Below are positions 16,432 through 25,293 of a stretch of 28,426 bases of DNA, piece by piece. The notes beneath the pieces are model-generated. The model was not told the origin of the DNA. It saw only the letters and a list, made by a program, of their open reading frames with translations, and ran no database searches. The number at the start of each line of letters is the position of its first letter. Position 1 is the first letter of the stretch. This stretch comes from Bog-473 sp036491435 (GTDB lineage Bacteria > Actinomycetota > Acidimicrobiia > Acidimicrobiales > RAAP-2), in NCBI GenBank assembly GCA_036491435.1, contig DASXBZ010000062.1, forward strand, positions 1-28,426, read 5' to 3'. The position numbers were made by a program, and so were the translations under genes.

Positions 16432-17448
16432 CTAACTGGAGAAGAACGCGTTGCCCGAGCGGTCGACGGCGACGCAGTAGGTGGTCGTCGGGCACGAGAT
16501 GGCGGTGAGCGCGTGACCGTTGTCGATCAGCGTGCCGCTGCTCCAGGACGTGCCGTTCCAGCCGAAGACACGGCCGATGGAGTCGACCGCCCGGCAGTAC
16601 GTCGGAGTCGGACACGACACACCGGTCAGGCCCGAGGCGTCGGTGCCGTTCAGCGGCGGCTCGGTGGCGATCGAGGTGGGTGGGCTGAACCCGAGGCCGT
16701 TCCACGTCAGGACGCTGCCGCTGCTGTCGACGAGGGCGCAGTACGCGGTCGAGGCGCACGAGACGGAATTCAGCTGGCCCTGGGCGTCGGCGTCATTGGG
16801 CTGGGTCCAGCTGTGGCCGCTGAACACGGTCGGTCCGCCCTCGGCGGCGACGCAGAAACTGGGCGAGACGCAGGAGATCTGGTTGGCGGCGCCCCAGGCG
16901 CCGAGGTTGCCCGACCAGCCCGAGCCGTTGAAGGCGAAGGAGTTGCCCTCACCGTCGATGGTGATGCAGAAGGTGGGGCTGGTGCAGTCGATGGCGGTGA
17001 AGCCCGCGGCCCCCGAGACGGTGGTCGGGGGCTGCCAGGCCGAGCCGTTGTACTTGGCGACCTGGTTCTCGCTGGGCGCGGCGGCACAGAAATCGGCGGT
17101 CGGGCAGGAGAGATAGGAGACGCCCTGTGGAGAGGCCGACGGCAAGGCGGGACCGAGCGCCTTCGCCTTGTAGAGCTGGAGGCGGTACGTGTTGCCGTTC
17201 GCATCACCGACGAGACAGTTGCCGGCCGACGGGCACGAGATCGTCGTCAGGTTGGCGCCCGCGGCGATCGGGATGGCCTTGGACCAGTTGCCGGCGGGAC
17301 CGCTTGTCGTCGACGTAGTCGAGTGCGGGGTCGTCGTCGGCGCACCGGATTTGGAAGGCGACGAGCTGCAGCTCGAGGCGGCGAGCGCGACGGCGGCGAG
17401 CGCGACGACCGTCAGTGCGGTGCGAGACGACGCGGCGCCTTTGCCCAC
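16432..17448 (-). CDS. Lipoprotein with seven C-x5-C repeats, predicted seven-bladed beta-propeller
   Basis: The start is taken as the GTG at 17448, which shares one base with the TAG of the Lrp gene and begins a lipoprotein signal peptide (lipid-modified C27). This gives 338 residues. A Thr/Ser-rich tether (30-52) is followed by seven repeats of 38-48 residues, each containing a beta strand ending in S/D-C-x5-C. The pairs are C72/78, C115/121, C155/161, C193/199, C231/237, C279/285 and C319/325. Most repeats continue as xVDxxGxxxxWNGxxW. The last repeat ends without its W strand, and the N-terminal GNWSKAI could supply it, as in propeller 'velcro' closure. It is probably a surface-anchored binding or scaffold protein. 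No enzyme motif is seen. Confidence 0.78.
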   Translation of the reverse strand: MGKGAASSRTALTVVALAAVALAASSCSSSPSKSGAPTTTPHSTTSTTSGPAGNWSKAIPIAAGANLTTISCPSAGNCLVGDANGNTYRLQLYKAKALGPALPSASPQGVSYLSCPTADFCAAAPSENQVAKYNGSAWQPPTTVSGAAGFTAIDCTSPTFCITIDGEGNSFAFNGSGWSGNLGAWGAANQISCVSPSFCVAAEGGPTVFSGHSWTQPNDADAQGQLNSVSCASTAYCALVDSSGSVLTWNGLGFSPPTSIATEPPLNGTDASGLTGVSCPTPTYCRAVDSIGRVFGWNGTSWSSGTLIDNGHALTAISCPTTTYCVAVDRSGNAFFSS

Positions 17449-17927
17449 TACTGCTGGACCGGCAGGCCGTTCGCCTCGAGGGCCCGATGGCGCGACCACG
17501 TGTCGAGCACGATGAGCGTCTTGGTGCCGGTGACCCGGCCGCGGCGGCGCAGCTGCTCGATGACATGGCCGAGACGCTCCACGTCGGGCACCTGCAGCCA
17601 GACCAGCGCGTCGGGGTCGCCGGCGGTGGTGAAGACGGCCTGGACCTCGGCCAGCTGCATCGCCGTCTCCTTGATCTCCTGGAGGTCGGCGGTGCCGGCG
17701 AAGCGCACCTCGGTGAAGGCCTGGATCGGGCGCCCGGCCTTGCGATGGTCGACAACCACCGTGTAGCCGGCGATCACCCCGGTCCTCTCGAGCCGTTCGA
17801 TGCGGCGCGTCACCGCCGATGCTGACAATGACACCTGTTCACCGATGTCGGCCATGGTGCGGCGAGCGTTTTGTGACAGTAACTCGATGATCTGGTGATC
17901 AATCGGGTCTAGTTCCTCTGTTCCCAT
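17448..17927 (-). CDS. Lrp/AsnC-family transcriptional regulator
   Basis: The 159-residue product has the standard two-part architecture. An N-terminal winged helix-turn-helix (residues 5-55: LDPIDHQIIELLSQNARRTM, then ADIGEQVSLSASAVTRRIERL) precedes a C-terminal RAM effector domain (about 65-145) with the alternating hydrophobic pattern of the family. Lrp/AsnC proteins form octamers that sense amino acids or related metabolites and often regulate neighbouring genes. No transporter or amino-acid catabolic gene is next to it, so its target is unclear. The ATG at 17927 is 7 nt downstream of a TAGGCT box, which points to a leaderless message. The stop overlaps the propeller lipoprotein's GTG, so the two are probably co-transcribed. 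Confidence 0.9.
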   Translation of the reverse strand: MGTEELDPIDHQIIELLSQNARRTMADIGEQVSLSASAVTRRIERLERTGVIAGYTVVVDHRKAGRPIQAFTEVRFAGTADLQEIKETAMQLAEVQAVFTTAGDPDALVWLQVPDVERLGHVIEQLRRRGRVTGTKTLIVLDTWSRHRALEANGLPVQQ

Positions 17928-17934
17928 GGCCCGA

Positions 17935-17940
17935 AGCCTA
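17935..17940 (-). promoter_or_regulatory. -10 box (TAGGCT) of the Lrp/AsnC gene, within an inverted repeat
   Basis: TAGGCT on the minus strand ends 7 nt before the ATG at 17927, and no ribosome site is present. The box lies inside GCCTAA (17936-17941), which is repeated inverted as TTAGGC at 17975-17980. This could be an autoregulatory Lrp site, but the arms are only 6 bp. Confidence 0.5.
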
Positions 17941-18024
17941 ACGAAACGCGGTTCGCCTGCACGTTCAGTGCGGTTTAGGCCACCCGCGCCCCGCTCCGTT
18001 GCGTGGCGGGCGTATGAGCCGAAC

Positions 18025-18606
18025 TCAGCTACGACTCAGGTGCACCGAGACGGCGTAGGCGTCGCCGGGGGCATAGGGGTGGCGGTCCCAGGTGGACCAG
18101 CGGTCCTCCAACTCGAGGCCCGCGGCGCCGGCGTAGGCGTCGTGGCCGGAAGGTTGGAGGCCTCCGGGGCGAAGGGAGTAGCCGGCGACGAGGCGGCCAC
18201 CCGGCGACAGGTGGCGAGCCGCGTTGGCGATCACCTGCCCCTCGGTGCCCGACGGCACGAAGATGAGGACGTTGCCGGCCATGACCACGATGTCGAACGT
18301 GCGCCCGAGATCGAGCCAGGGGTCGGTGAGGTCGGCCTCGACCCAGGTGAGCCCGGGCGCCTTGGCGCGGGCGGCCTCGAGCATGGACGGATCGACGTCG
18401 GTGCCGACGACGTCGTGGCCGCGGCGGGCGAGCTCGATGGCGACGCGGCCGGTGCCGCACCCGGCATCGAGCACGGTGGCCGGACGGTACGACGCAACGA
18501 GCGCGGCCTCGCCGTGCATGTCCATGCCGGCCGCCGCCAAGTCGTCGAAGCGACGGTCGTAGTCGGCGCCGCGCGGGACGTCGCTCTGTTGCCAGCGATC
18601 AGACAC
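18025..18606 (-). CDS. Class I SAM-dependent methyltransferase
   Basis: The 193-residue product contains the SAM-binding motif I (VLDAGCGTG, residues 45-53), an acidic motif II residue D70 (VVGTDVD) and a motif III-like region (FDIVVMAGNVLIFV). It is a stand-alone Rossmann methyltransferase with no extra substrate domain, so the methyl acceptor cannot be predicted. The GTG at 18606 follows a TACGGT box by 7 nt with no Shine-Dalgarno sequence. It seems to be monocistronic: 97 bp separate it from the Lrp gene, which has its own predicted promoter. Confidence 0.87.
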   Translation of the reverse strand: MSDRWQQSDVPRGADYDRRFDDLAAAGMDMHGEAALVASYRPATVLDAGCGTGRVAIELARRGHDVVGTDVDPSMLEAARAKAPGLTWVEADLTDPWLDLGRTFDIVVMAGNVLIFVPSGTEGQVIANAARHLSPGGRLVAGYSLRPGGLQPSGHDAYAGAAGLELEDRWSTWDRHPYAPGDAYAVSVHLSRS

Positions 18607-18613
18607 GCGTGCG

Positions 18614-18619
18614 ACCGTA
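18614..18619 (-). promoter_or_regulatory. -10 box (TACGGT) of the methyltransferase gene, leaderless type
   Basis: TACGGT on the minus strand ends 7 nt before the GTG at 18606, in the 51-bp gap after the linker-protein gene. The spacing equals that of two other genes in this stretch. Confidence 0.5.
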
Positions 18620-18657
18620 GTTGGTCTGTTGACGTGCGCCGCCAGACGGCCCGAGCG

Positions 18658-19401
18658 TTACTGGGAGGACGGGATCGTCACGGTCGTCGCGTTCGCCGGC
18701 AACTTGAAGAGACTCGGGCTCGGACTGCCCGAGTACTTCGTCATCTTGAAGGTCGATCCTCCGGTCCCACCGACGTAGGCCAAGAGGCCCTGGTTGGTCA
18801 CGCAGTATTTGCCGGTCTGGCCCCTCACCGTGGCCGAGAGGCAGGTTGCGTTCTGCCCGGCGAACTTCTGCGTCGACTCCGTCACGTGGATACCGAGGGC
18901 ACGCGCCTCGGCCGACACCTTGGCCTCGTTCAGCACGTTCAGCAGGAGAGCCGGGCTGAAGGCGTTCACGAGCCCGGACAACGGGCTCGCCCCGCTCTGG
19001 GTGAGGCACTGCAGGCCTCCGGCCTTTGTGGTCGTGGTCGTCGAGCCGGAGTTCCCGCTGTTCCCCGAGTTCCCGGTGCTGCCGGTGCTCCCCGAACTGC
19101 CGCTGTTTCCCGAGTTCTTCGAGCAGTAGTAGGTCTTCTTGCCGGTGTTGATCACACTGCTGCCGTCCGCGGAGCTGAAGTTCGATTTCCCGCCTTGTTG
19201 GGAGATGGTGACGGTGCTCCCGTCCGACGAGACGTACGTGGCCGAGTAGGTCGCCTTCTTTCCCTGGTTGAGCTTGTTCTCGAGCTGCTGGATCTGCGCA
19301 CTGCTGAGGCTCTTGGCCGAGGCGGGCACGGTGGGCAGCACGACGAGAGCGAGGCCGACGACGCCCGCCACGCCGACTGCAGAGAAAACACGAGTTCGCA
19401 T
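18658..19401 (-). CDS. Secreted two-domain protein with Ser/Gly/Asn linker, function unknown
   Basis: The open frame reaches 19779, but the ATG at 19401 begins a signal peptide (MRTRVFS, a hydrophobic core at 8-22 and cleavage after ASA near 29). A TACCGT box lies 7 nt before it. The 247-residue protein has two beta-rich parts. The first, residues 45-93, reads TYSATYVSSDGSTVTISQQG and ends in YYCS. The second, residues 128-247, has three cysteines and ends in TLPANA-like strands. A low-complexity Asn-Ser-Gly/Thr linker (96-125) joins them. The layout recalls secreted or lipoprotein carrier folds of actinobacteria, but I cannot name a family. No catalytic residues are evident. Confidence 0.72.
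   Translation of the reverse strand: MRTRVFSAVGVAGVVGLALVVLPTVPASAKSLSSAQIQQLENKLNQGKKATYSATYVSSDGSTVTISQQGGKSNFSSADGSSVINTGKKTYYCSKNSGNSGSSGSTGSTGNSGNSGNSGSTTTTTKAGGLQCLTQSGASPLSGLVNAFSPALLLNVLNEAKVSAEARALGIHVTESTQKFAGQNATCLSATVRGQTGKYCVTNQGLLAYVGGTGGSTFKMTKYSGSPSPSLFKLPANATTVTIPSSQ
19042..19113 (-). repeat. Low-complexity tandem codons for an NSG/STG linker
   Basis: These 72 bp encode a run of (N/S/T)-S/T-G triplets in the linker of the secreted protein. The DNA repeats CCCGAGTTC- and CCGGTGCTG-like units, so slippage and length variation between strains are expected. Confidence 0.7.
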
Positions 19402-19408
19402 CCCAAAA

Positions 19409-19414
19409 ACGGTA
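19409..19414 (-). promoter_or_regulatory. -10 box (TACCGT) of the linker-protein gene, leaderless type
   Basis: TACCGT on the minus strand ends 7 nt before the ATG at 19401. There is no Shine-Dalgarno sequence in between. Confidence 0.5.
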
Positions 19415-19421
19415 CTCCGCA

Positions 19422-19438
19422 ACCCCGGGCGCCGGGGT
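19422..19438. promoter_or_regulatory. Palindrome in the divergent promoter gap
   Basis: ACCCCGG-GCG-CCGGGGT is a perfect 7-bp dyad with a 3-nt centre. It lies between the divergent linker-protein and NRDE genes, next to the -10 boxes of both. It could be an operator; given the local GC content, chance is not excluded. Confidence 0.35.
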
Positions 19439-19462
19439 GAATTTCTTCGCAGCGGTGCTCGG

Positions 19463-19468
19463 TAGGGT
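19463..19468 (+). promoter_or_regulatory. -10 box (TAGGGT) of the NRDE gene, leaderless type
   Basis: TAGGGT ends 9 nt before the ATG at 19478, with no Shine-Dalgarno sequence. The spacing is slightly longer than in the other examples. Confidence 0.4.
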
Positions 19469-19477
19469 GGCCCCGCC

Positions 19478-20269
19478 ATGTGCCTCCTGGTGGTTGCGTC
19501 GCGGATCGTGCGGGACGAACCGTTGATCGTGGGGGCCAACCGCGACGAGGTTCTCGACCGGCCGTCCACGGCGGTGACGGTCTTGTCGGCCGGGCCGCCC
19601 CGGGTGTTGGGCGGGCGCGACGAGCTCTCGGGCGGGACGTGGCTCGCGGTGAACCGGGACGGCGTGTGCGCCGGACTGACGAACCAGCCCTTGGGCGACG
19701 CAAAGGACCCGACCAAGCGCTCCCGGGGCGAGCTGCCGCTGGCGGCGGCCCGCGGTGCGACGGCTGGTGAGGGGGTCAAGCTGTTGGAGCGAGAGTTCGA
19801 CCCGGCGGACTACAACGGCGCATGGTTGCTGGTGGGAGACCGCACGTCACTGTGGTTCGTGGACTTCACCGGTGCGTCGGTGGTCGCGGTGGAACTGCCT
19901 CCCGGGATCCACATCCTGGAGAACCGGGCCGTCGACACGCCGTCGGCGAAGGTGGACCTGGTGCGTAAGAGCCTGGGCGACGTGGGCGGGGCGACGTTGG
20001 CGGGGTCCGGCTCGGGTTCTGGGCTCGACGGGGACACGGTGGAGGCGGCGTTCCGTCGGGTGCTCGGCGACCACCGGATCCCCGAGGGGGACGAGCGGCC
20101 GAACTCGGGGAACTGTGTGCATCTCGACGGGTTCGGCACCCGGTCGTCGTGCGTCGTGCGCGTGGGGACCGGGGTGGGTGGTGCAGTTCCCGCGCCGCGC
20201 TTCTGGGTGGCCGACGGGCCGCCGTGTACGACGCCGTACGCGGACGTTTCCGCGCTGTGGGGCGAGTAA
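19478..20269 (+). CDS. NRDE-family protein (TANGO2 homologue)
   Basis: The 263-residue product begins MCLLVV, with the conserved C2, then ANRDE at 20-24 (the family name motif), GGTWLAVNRDG near 50-60 and LTN near 65. These mark the NRDE/TANGO2 family, an Ntn-hydrolase-like fold in which C2 would be the nucleophile after methionine removal. Function is unsettled: human TANGO2 deficiency causes metabolic crises, and roles in heme trafficking or lipid metabolism have been proposed. A Gly/Ser-rich stretch (about 175-185) is an insertion. The gene converges on ettA with only 10 bp between stops. A longer open frame in another phase over the same DNA is a composition artefact. Confidence 0.88.
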   Translation: MCLLVVASRIVRDEPLIVGANRDEVLDRPSTAVTVLSAGPPRVLGGRDELSGGTWLAVNRDGVCAGLTNQPLGDAKDPTKRSRGELPLAAARGATAGEGVKLLEREFDPADYNGAWLLVGDRTSLWFVDFTGASVVAVELPPGIHILENRAVDTPSAKVDLVRKSLGDVGGATLAGSGSGSGLDGDTVEAAFRRVLGDHRIPEGDERPNSGNCVHLDGFGTRSSCVVRVGTGVGGAVPAPRFWVADGPPCTTPYADVSALWGE

Positions 20270-20279
20270 CCGCTGGTCG

Positions 20280-21959
<1,680 letters not shown>

Positions 21960-21999
21960 TCCGACCAGTGTGCCCGATCGGGCGGACCGCCCTTGCCGC

Positions 22000-22527
22000 T
22001 CAGGTCGTGGTCTGGTGCTGCGCTGCCTTCTCGAGCTTGAACCTGTGGTGCTGGGCGAGGATGACCTCGTGGGTCGCACCGTGGTTCGGCACATCGGGGT
22101 GATGGTGCTTGCAGAGGATGTAGGGCGTTCCTTCGAGGGGATGGTGCCCGATCCTCCAACACCCCTTGGTGTGACAGTTCACCTTGCGCACGCCGGTGTA
22201 GACGCCGATGCCCACCGCGCTGATGAGGGTGGCCTCACCGAGGTCGGACCCGAAGCCGGACCAGAAGTTGTAGTACACGTCCGGTCCGCCGTGCAGGGTC
22301 CCGGTGTGGAGTGCGAACCAGTGGCGGAGGGCGCCGATCAAGGCGATCAGCAGCGCAACGACCACGATCACGACGAGCACGACGCCCAGCCAGACCGCCC
22401 TGTTCCCCGAGCTGTCCGGGGGGCACGCCGGGGCCGGGGTCGGGGGGACCGCCGCCTCGCCGGCGGTGACCGTGCCTGGCGCCCCTCCGGCCGCCGTCGG
22501 CGTGGATGATTCCGTCGTCTCGGTCAT
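22000..22527 (-). CDS. Small membrane protein with a C-terminal Cys/His cluster, unknown
   Basis: The ATG at 22527 follows a strong ribosome site (GGGAGGG) and gives 175 residues. The first ~42 are Thr/Pro/Ala-rich and disordered. One clear membrane span lies at about 45-66 (WLGVVLVVIVVVALLIALIG), and a second weaker one at about 96-112. The tail holds C118, C123 and C139 with at least ten histidines (for example CHTKGCWRIGHH and CKHHHP), which looks like a metal-binding knuckle. From memory, membrane proteins with a very similar GCWRxGxHPxxGTPY segment occur in actinobacteriophages and actinobacterial genomes, without known function. No neighbouring phage gene is present. Its position between ettA and hpnA gives no functional clue. 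Confidence 0.75.
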   Translation of the reverse strand: MTETTESSTPTAAGGAPGTVTAGEAAVPPTPAPACPPDSSGNRAVWLGVVLVVIVVVALLIALIGALRHWFALHTGTLHGGPDVYYNFWSGFGSDLGEATLISAVGIGVYTGVRKVNCHTKGCWRIGHHPLEGTPYILCKHHHPDVPNHGATHEVILAQHHRFKLEKAAQHQTTT

Positions 22528-22645
22528 CGTCCCTCCCGTCCCCGCTGCCCGGAACGAAACGGGCCGCACACCGGCATCTCGCGATTCTGCCGTCGCGGCC
22601 GCCGCGTGGCGCGGATCGGGCCCGAGCCGCCCGCGGCGGCGACGC

Positions 22646-23704
22646 CTAGGGGGCCGGGTGCGACCAGCTGATGCGGCGAGACCGGCGTTCGCTGACCATG
22701 CCGCTCTCGACGAACCAGCGGGCCGAGGCCTCGAGGGCCTCGGTGGCGGGCCGCGGGGCATACCCCAGCTCCTCGCGGGCGCGCCTGGTGTCGAAGGCCA
22801 TTTGCGACGTCGACATCCGGGCGGCCTCGAGCGGGATGGAGGGGTGGCGGTGGAGGAGGCGTCCCTCGACCGTCTCGGACACCGCGGCGACGACGAGTGA
22901 GAGGGCGCGTGGCACCTTGATGCGCGCCCGGGGCAGGCCGGTGATGGCGGCCAGCTCGCCCAGCAGCTGCTCGAGGGTGAGGTTCTCGCCGCCGAGGATG
23001 TAGCTGCGGCCGTTGTGGCCGCGTTCGAGCGCGAGCACTTGCCCCGCCGCCACGTCGTCGACGTGGGCGACGTTGAGGATCGTGTTGACGAATCCGGGGA
23101 CGCGGCCGTTCAGGTAGTCCAGGATCAGCTGGCCCGTCGGCGTAGGAGCGCGGTCCCCTGGTCCGAGCGGGAAGGTCGGCAGGACGATCGACGCCGGCAG
23201 GCCCTCGGCGATGGCGCGCAACACCTCGTGCTCGGCGACGTACTTGGAGCGCTTGTACGAACCGTAGAGGTGGCGAACGTCGGGGAAGGAGCGCTCGTCC
23301 GCTGCGGTGGTGCCGTCGGTCACGTGCTCGAGCCCGAGCGTGCCGACGGTGCTCGTGTAGACGAGCCGCTCGACACCGGCCTCGGCGGCCGCGCCCAGCA
23401 CGTTGCGCGTCCCTTCGACGTTGATGGCGTAGAACGCGGACGGGTCCCGGGCCCAGAAGCGGTACAGCGCGGCGACGTGGAACGCGGCGCGGCAGCCGCT
23501 CATGACCTGCCGCACGTCCTCGGCCCGGCGCAGGTCGCCCACGACCTGCTTGACGTCCAGGCCCTCGAGGTTGGTGGCGTCGACGTTCGGCTCGACCAGC
23601 GTCACGACCTCCTGGCCGCGCGCGACGAGCTGGCGCGTGACGGCGGAGCCGATGAACCCTGTCGCCCCGGTGACGAGGACGCGATCGCCGGACTCGAGCT
23701 TCAC
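22646..23704 (-). CDS. hpnA: HpnA-like NAD-dependent epimerase/dehydratase (hopanoid-associated)
   Basis: The 352-residue extended short-chain dehydrogenase has the NAD-binding G13-x2-G16-x2-G19 in VTGATGFIGS and the catalytic pair Y150-x3-K154 (YGSYKRSKYVAEHE) with S118. Characteristic stretches HVAALYRFWARDP, INVEGTRNVL and SYILGGENLTLEQLL match the hopanoid-associated sugar epimerase group (HpnA). The exact reaction of HpnA is not settled; a role in forming polar hopanoid head groups is assumed from gene clusters. The GTG at 23704 overlaps the preceding aminotransferase stop by 4 nt (GTGA). No squalene-hopene cyclase, hpnH or hpnG is in this window, so the link to hopanoids rests on these two genes. 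Confidence 0.83.
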   Translation of the reverse strand: MKLESGDRVLVTGATGFIGSAVTRQLVARGQEVVTLVEPNVDATNLEGLDVKQVVGDLRRAEDVRQVMSGCRAAFHVAALYRFWARDPSAFYAINVEGTRNVLGAAAEAGVERLVYTSTVGTLGLEHVTDGTTAADERSFPDVRHLYGSYKRSKYVAEHEVLRAIAEGLPASIVLPTFPLGPGDRAPTPTGQLILDYLNGRVPGFVNTILNVAHVDDVAAGQVLALERGHNGRSYILGGENLTLEQLLGELAAITGLPRARIKVPRALSLVVAAVSETVEGRLLHRHPSIPLEAARMSTSQMAFDTRRAREELGYAPRPATEALEASARWFVESGMVSERRSRRISWSHPAP

Positions 23705-25089
23705 AGGCGGTACTTGTGCAGTGAGCCCTTGGCCATGGTCTTACCGAACTCAAAGATGAGGCTGGACCCCTTCTCCGCGCTCTGGAGCACGTCGTCGAGC
23801 GCGTCGGTGAACAGTTCCACCTCGTCGTCGCCGGCGATCAGGGGCGGCAGCAGCTTGACCACGTTCATGTTGTCGGCGGCGACCTGCGTCAGGATGCGGT
23901 GCCGGTGGAAGAGCGGCACGACGATCATCTGGGAGAACAACGCGGAACGCAGCGTCTCGACGATCCGGAAGCGGCGCCGTAGGGCGGGGGTCGTCGGCTC
24001 GCCGAACACGAGACCGATCATGAGGCCCATGCCGCGCACCTCGTGCAGGAATTCGTAGCGGTCGACGAGCGGCTGGAGCGCCTTCGTGAACGCCTTCCCG
24101 GTGCGCTGGACCCGGTCGAGGATGTCCTCGTCGTCGAACGCGGCCAGGGTGGCGAGGCCGGCCACCATGGCCAGCTGGTTCTGGCTGAACGTCGACGAGT
24201 GGACGACGGCCCGGTCCATGGAGCTGAACACGGCGTCGGAGACGTCAGCCGAGCAGAGCATCGCCCCCACCGGGACGTAGCCGCCGGAGAGCGCTTTGGA
24301 CATGGTGACGATGTCGGGCGTGATGCCGAACTGCTCGTGGCAGTGGAAAGTGCCGCTCCGGCCCATGCCGACCTGGACCTCGTCGAGGACCATCAGGGCG
24401 TTGTGCTTGCGACACAGGGACTGTGCCTCGAGCCAGAACTCGTCGGGTGCGAGGTTCACGCCCTTGCCCTGGATCGGCTCGACCACGAATGCGGCGACGT
24501 CACCCTTCCGGAGCTCGCGGCGCAACGCGCTGATGTCGCCGAACGGGATCATCTCGGCCCCCGGGAGCAGCGGCCCGAACCCGGTGCGGAACTCGCGGCC
24601 GCCGTTCAGAGCGAGCGCGCCGGTCGTCAGGCCGTGGAAGGCGTGGTCGCAGTAGAGGATCCGCGTCCGCTTGGTGGCGGCCCGGGCGAACTTGATCGCG
24701 CTCTCGATCGCCTCGGCGCCCGAGTTGGTGAAGAACACCCGCTCGATGCCCGAGTGCGAGCGCTTGACCAGCTGCTCGGCGAGCACGCCCGGGAGCAGGG
24801 CACAGTCCATCTGCACCAGGTTCGGCAGGTCGGCGTCGAGCGCGTCGTGCAGCGCCTGCACGATCGTCGGATGGCCCCGCCCGAGGGCGAACACGCCGAA
24901 CCCCGAGAGGAAGTCGAGGTACCGCTCCCCCTTGTCGTCGATGAGGTAGCACCCCTCCCCCTTCTCGAAGAAGCGGTCGAACTCGATGGTGCCGAGGACC
25001 CGGGGCAGTTGGGGGTTCACGTACTTCGAGTGCAGGGTGAAATTCTCACCCTTTCGCTCCTCCAACACCTTCTTCAGTTCAAAGGGCAT
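23701..25089 (-). CDS. hpnO: Class III aminotransferase, HpnO-like (aminobacteriohopanetriol synthase type)
   Basis: The 462-residue PLP enzyme has K265 (VTMSKALSGGYVPVGA) as Schiff-base lysine, D236 (LDEVQVGMGR) and E127 (TNSGAEA). It differs from plain acetylornithine aminotransferases in an N-terminal ~40-residue region with RVLGTIEFDR and in segments such as DLPNLVQMD and VVHSSTFSQNQLAMVAG. A C-terminal segment, HRILTQVAADNMNVVKLLPPL, is also distinctive. From memory these agree with the HpnO branch, which aminates a hopanoid side chain at C-35. The direct coupling to hpnA supports this. A general ornithine- or lysine-type aminotransferase remains possible. The ATG at 25089 follows GCGGAG, and a TATAAC box lies 41 nt upstream. 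Confidence 0.78.
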   Translation of the reverse strand: MPFELKKVLEERKGENFTLHSKYVNPQLPRVLGTIEFDRFFEKGEGCYLIDDKGERYLDFLSGFGVFALGRGHPTIVQALHDALDADLPNLVQMDCALLPGVLAEQLVKRSHSGIERVFFTNSGAEAIESAIKFARAATKRTRILYCDHAFHGLTTGALALNGGREFRTGFGPLLPGAEMIPFGDISALRRELRKGDVAAFVVEPIQGKGVNLAPDEFWLEAQSLCRKHNALMVLDEVQVGMGRSGTFHCHEQFGITPDIVTMSKALSGGYVPVGAMLCSADVSDAVFSSMDRAVVHSSTFSQNQLAMVAGLATLAAFDDEDILDRVQRTGKAFTKALQPLVDRYEFLHEVRGMGLMIGLVFGEPTTPALRRRFRIVETLRSALFSQMIVVPLFHRHRILTQVAADNMNVVKLLPPLIAGDDEVELFTDALDDVLQSAEKGSSLIFEFGKTMAKGSLHKYRL

Positions 25090-25130
25090 GCAGCGTGCTC
25101 CGCGGATCGATCGGTGGACGGTGGGACGAG

Positions 25131-25136
25131 GTTATA
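25131..25136 (-). promoter_or_regulatory. -10 box (TATAAC) upstream of the hpnO-like gene
   Basis: TATAAC on the minus strand, with a weak GTTCAC about 16 nt further upstream, would start transcription near 25124 and leave a ~35-nt leader carrying GCGGAG. The 221-bp gap (25090-25310) also carries the promoter of the divergent sulfatase; no clear box was found for that gene. Confidence 0.4.
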
Positions 25137-25293
25137 TGCGGGCAACTGGTGGGTGAACGCCATGCGACCGATCGTTCCAATGTGCGTCCCAAATCCGAGC
25201 GGGCCCCGGTCACAACAGCGCCAGACCCGGTCAGCTCGGTTTCATGCCAAGATCGGCGCCGTCAGGACCGCCGGTGTCGCTCCGGCGGGCGTC

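Noticed and set aside
16370..16759. N-terminal extension of the lipase frame by 130 residues
   Set aside because: The extension is Arg/His-rich shadow sequence over the lipoprotein gene; the signal peptide begins at 16369.
19402..19779. N-terminal extension of the linker-protein frame
   Set aside because: It overlaps the NRDE gene on the other strand and precedes an obvious signal peptide and promoter box.
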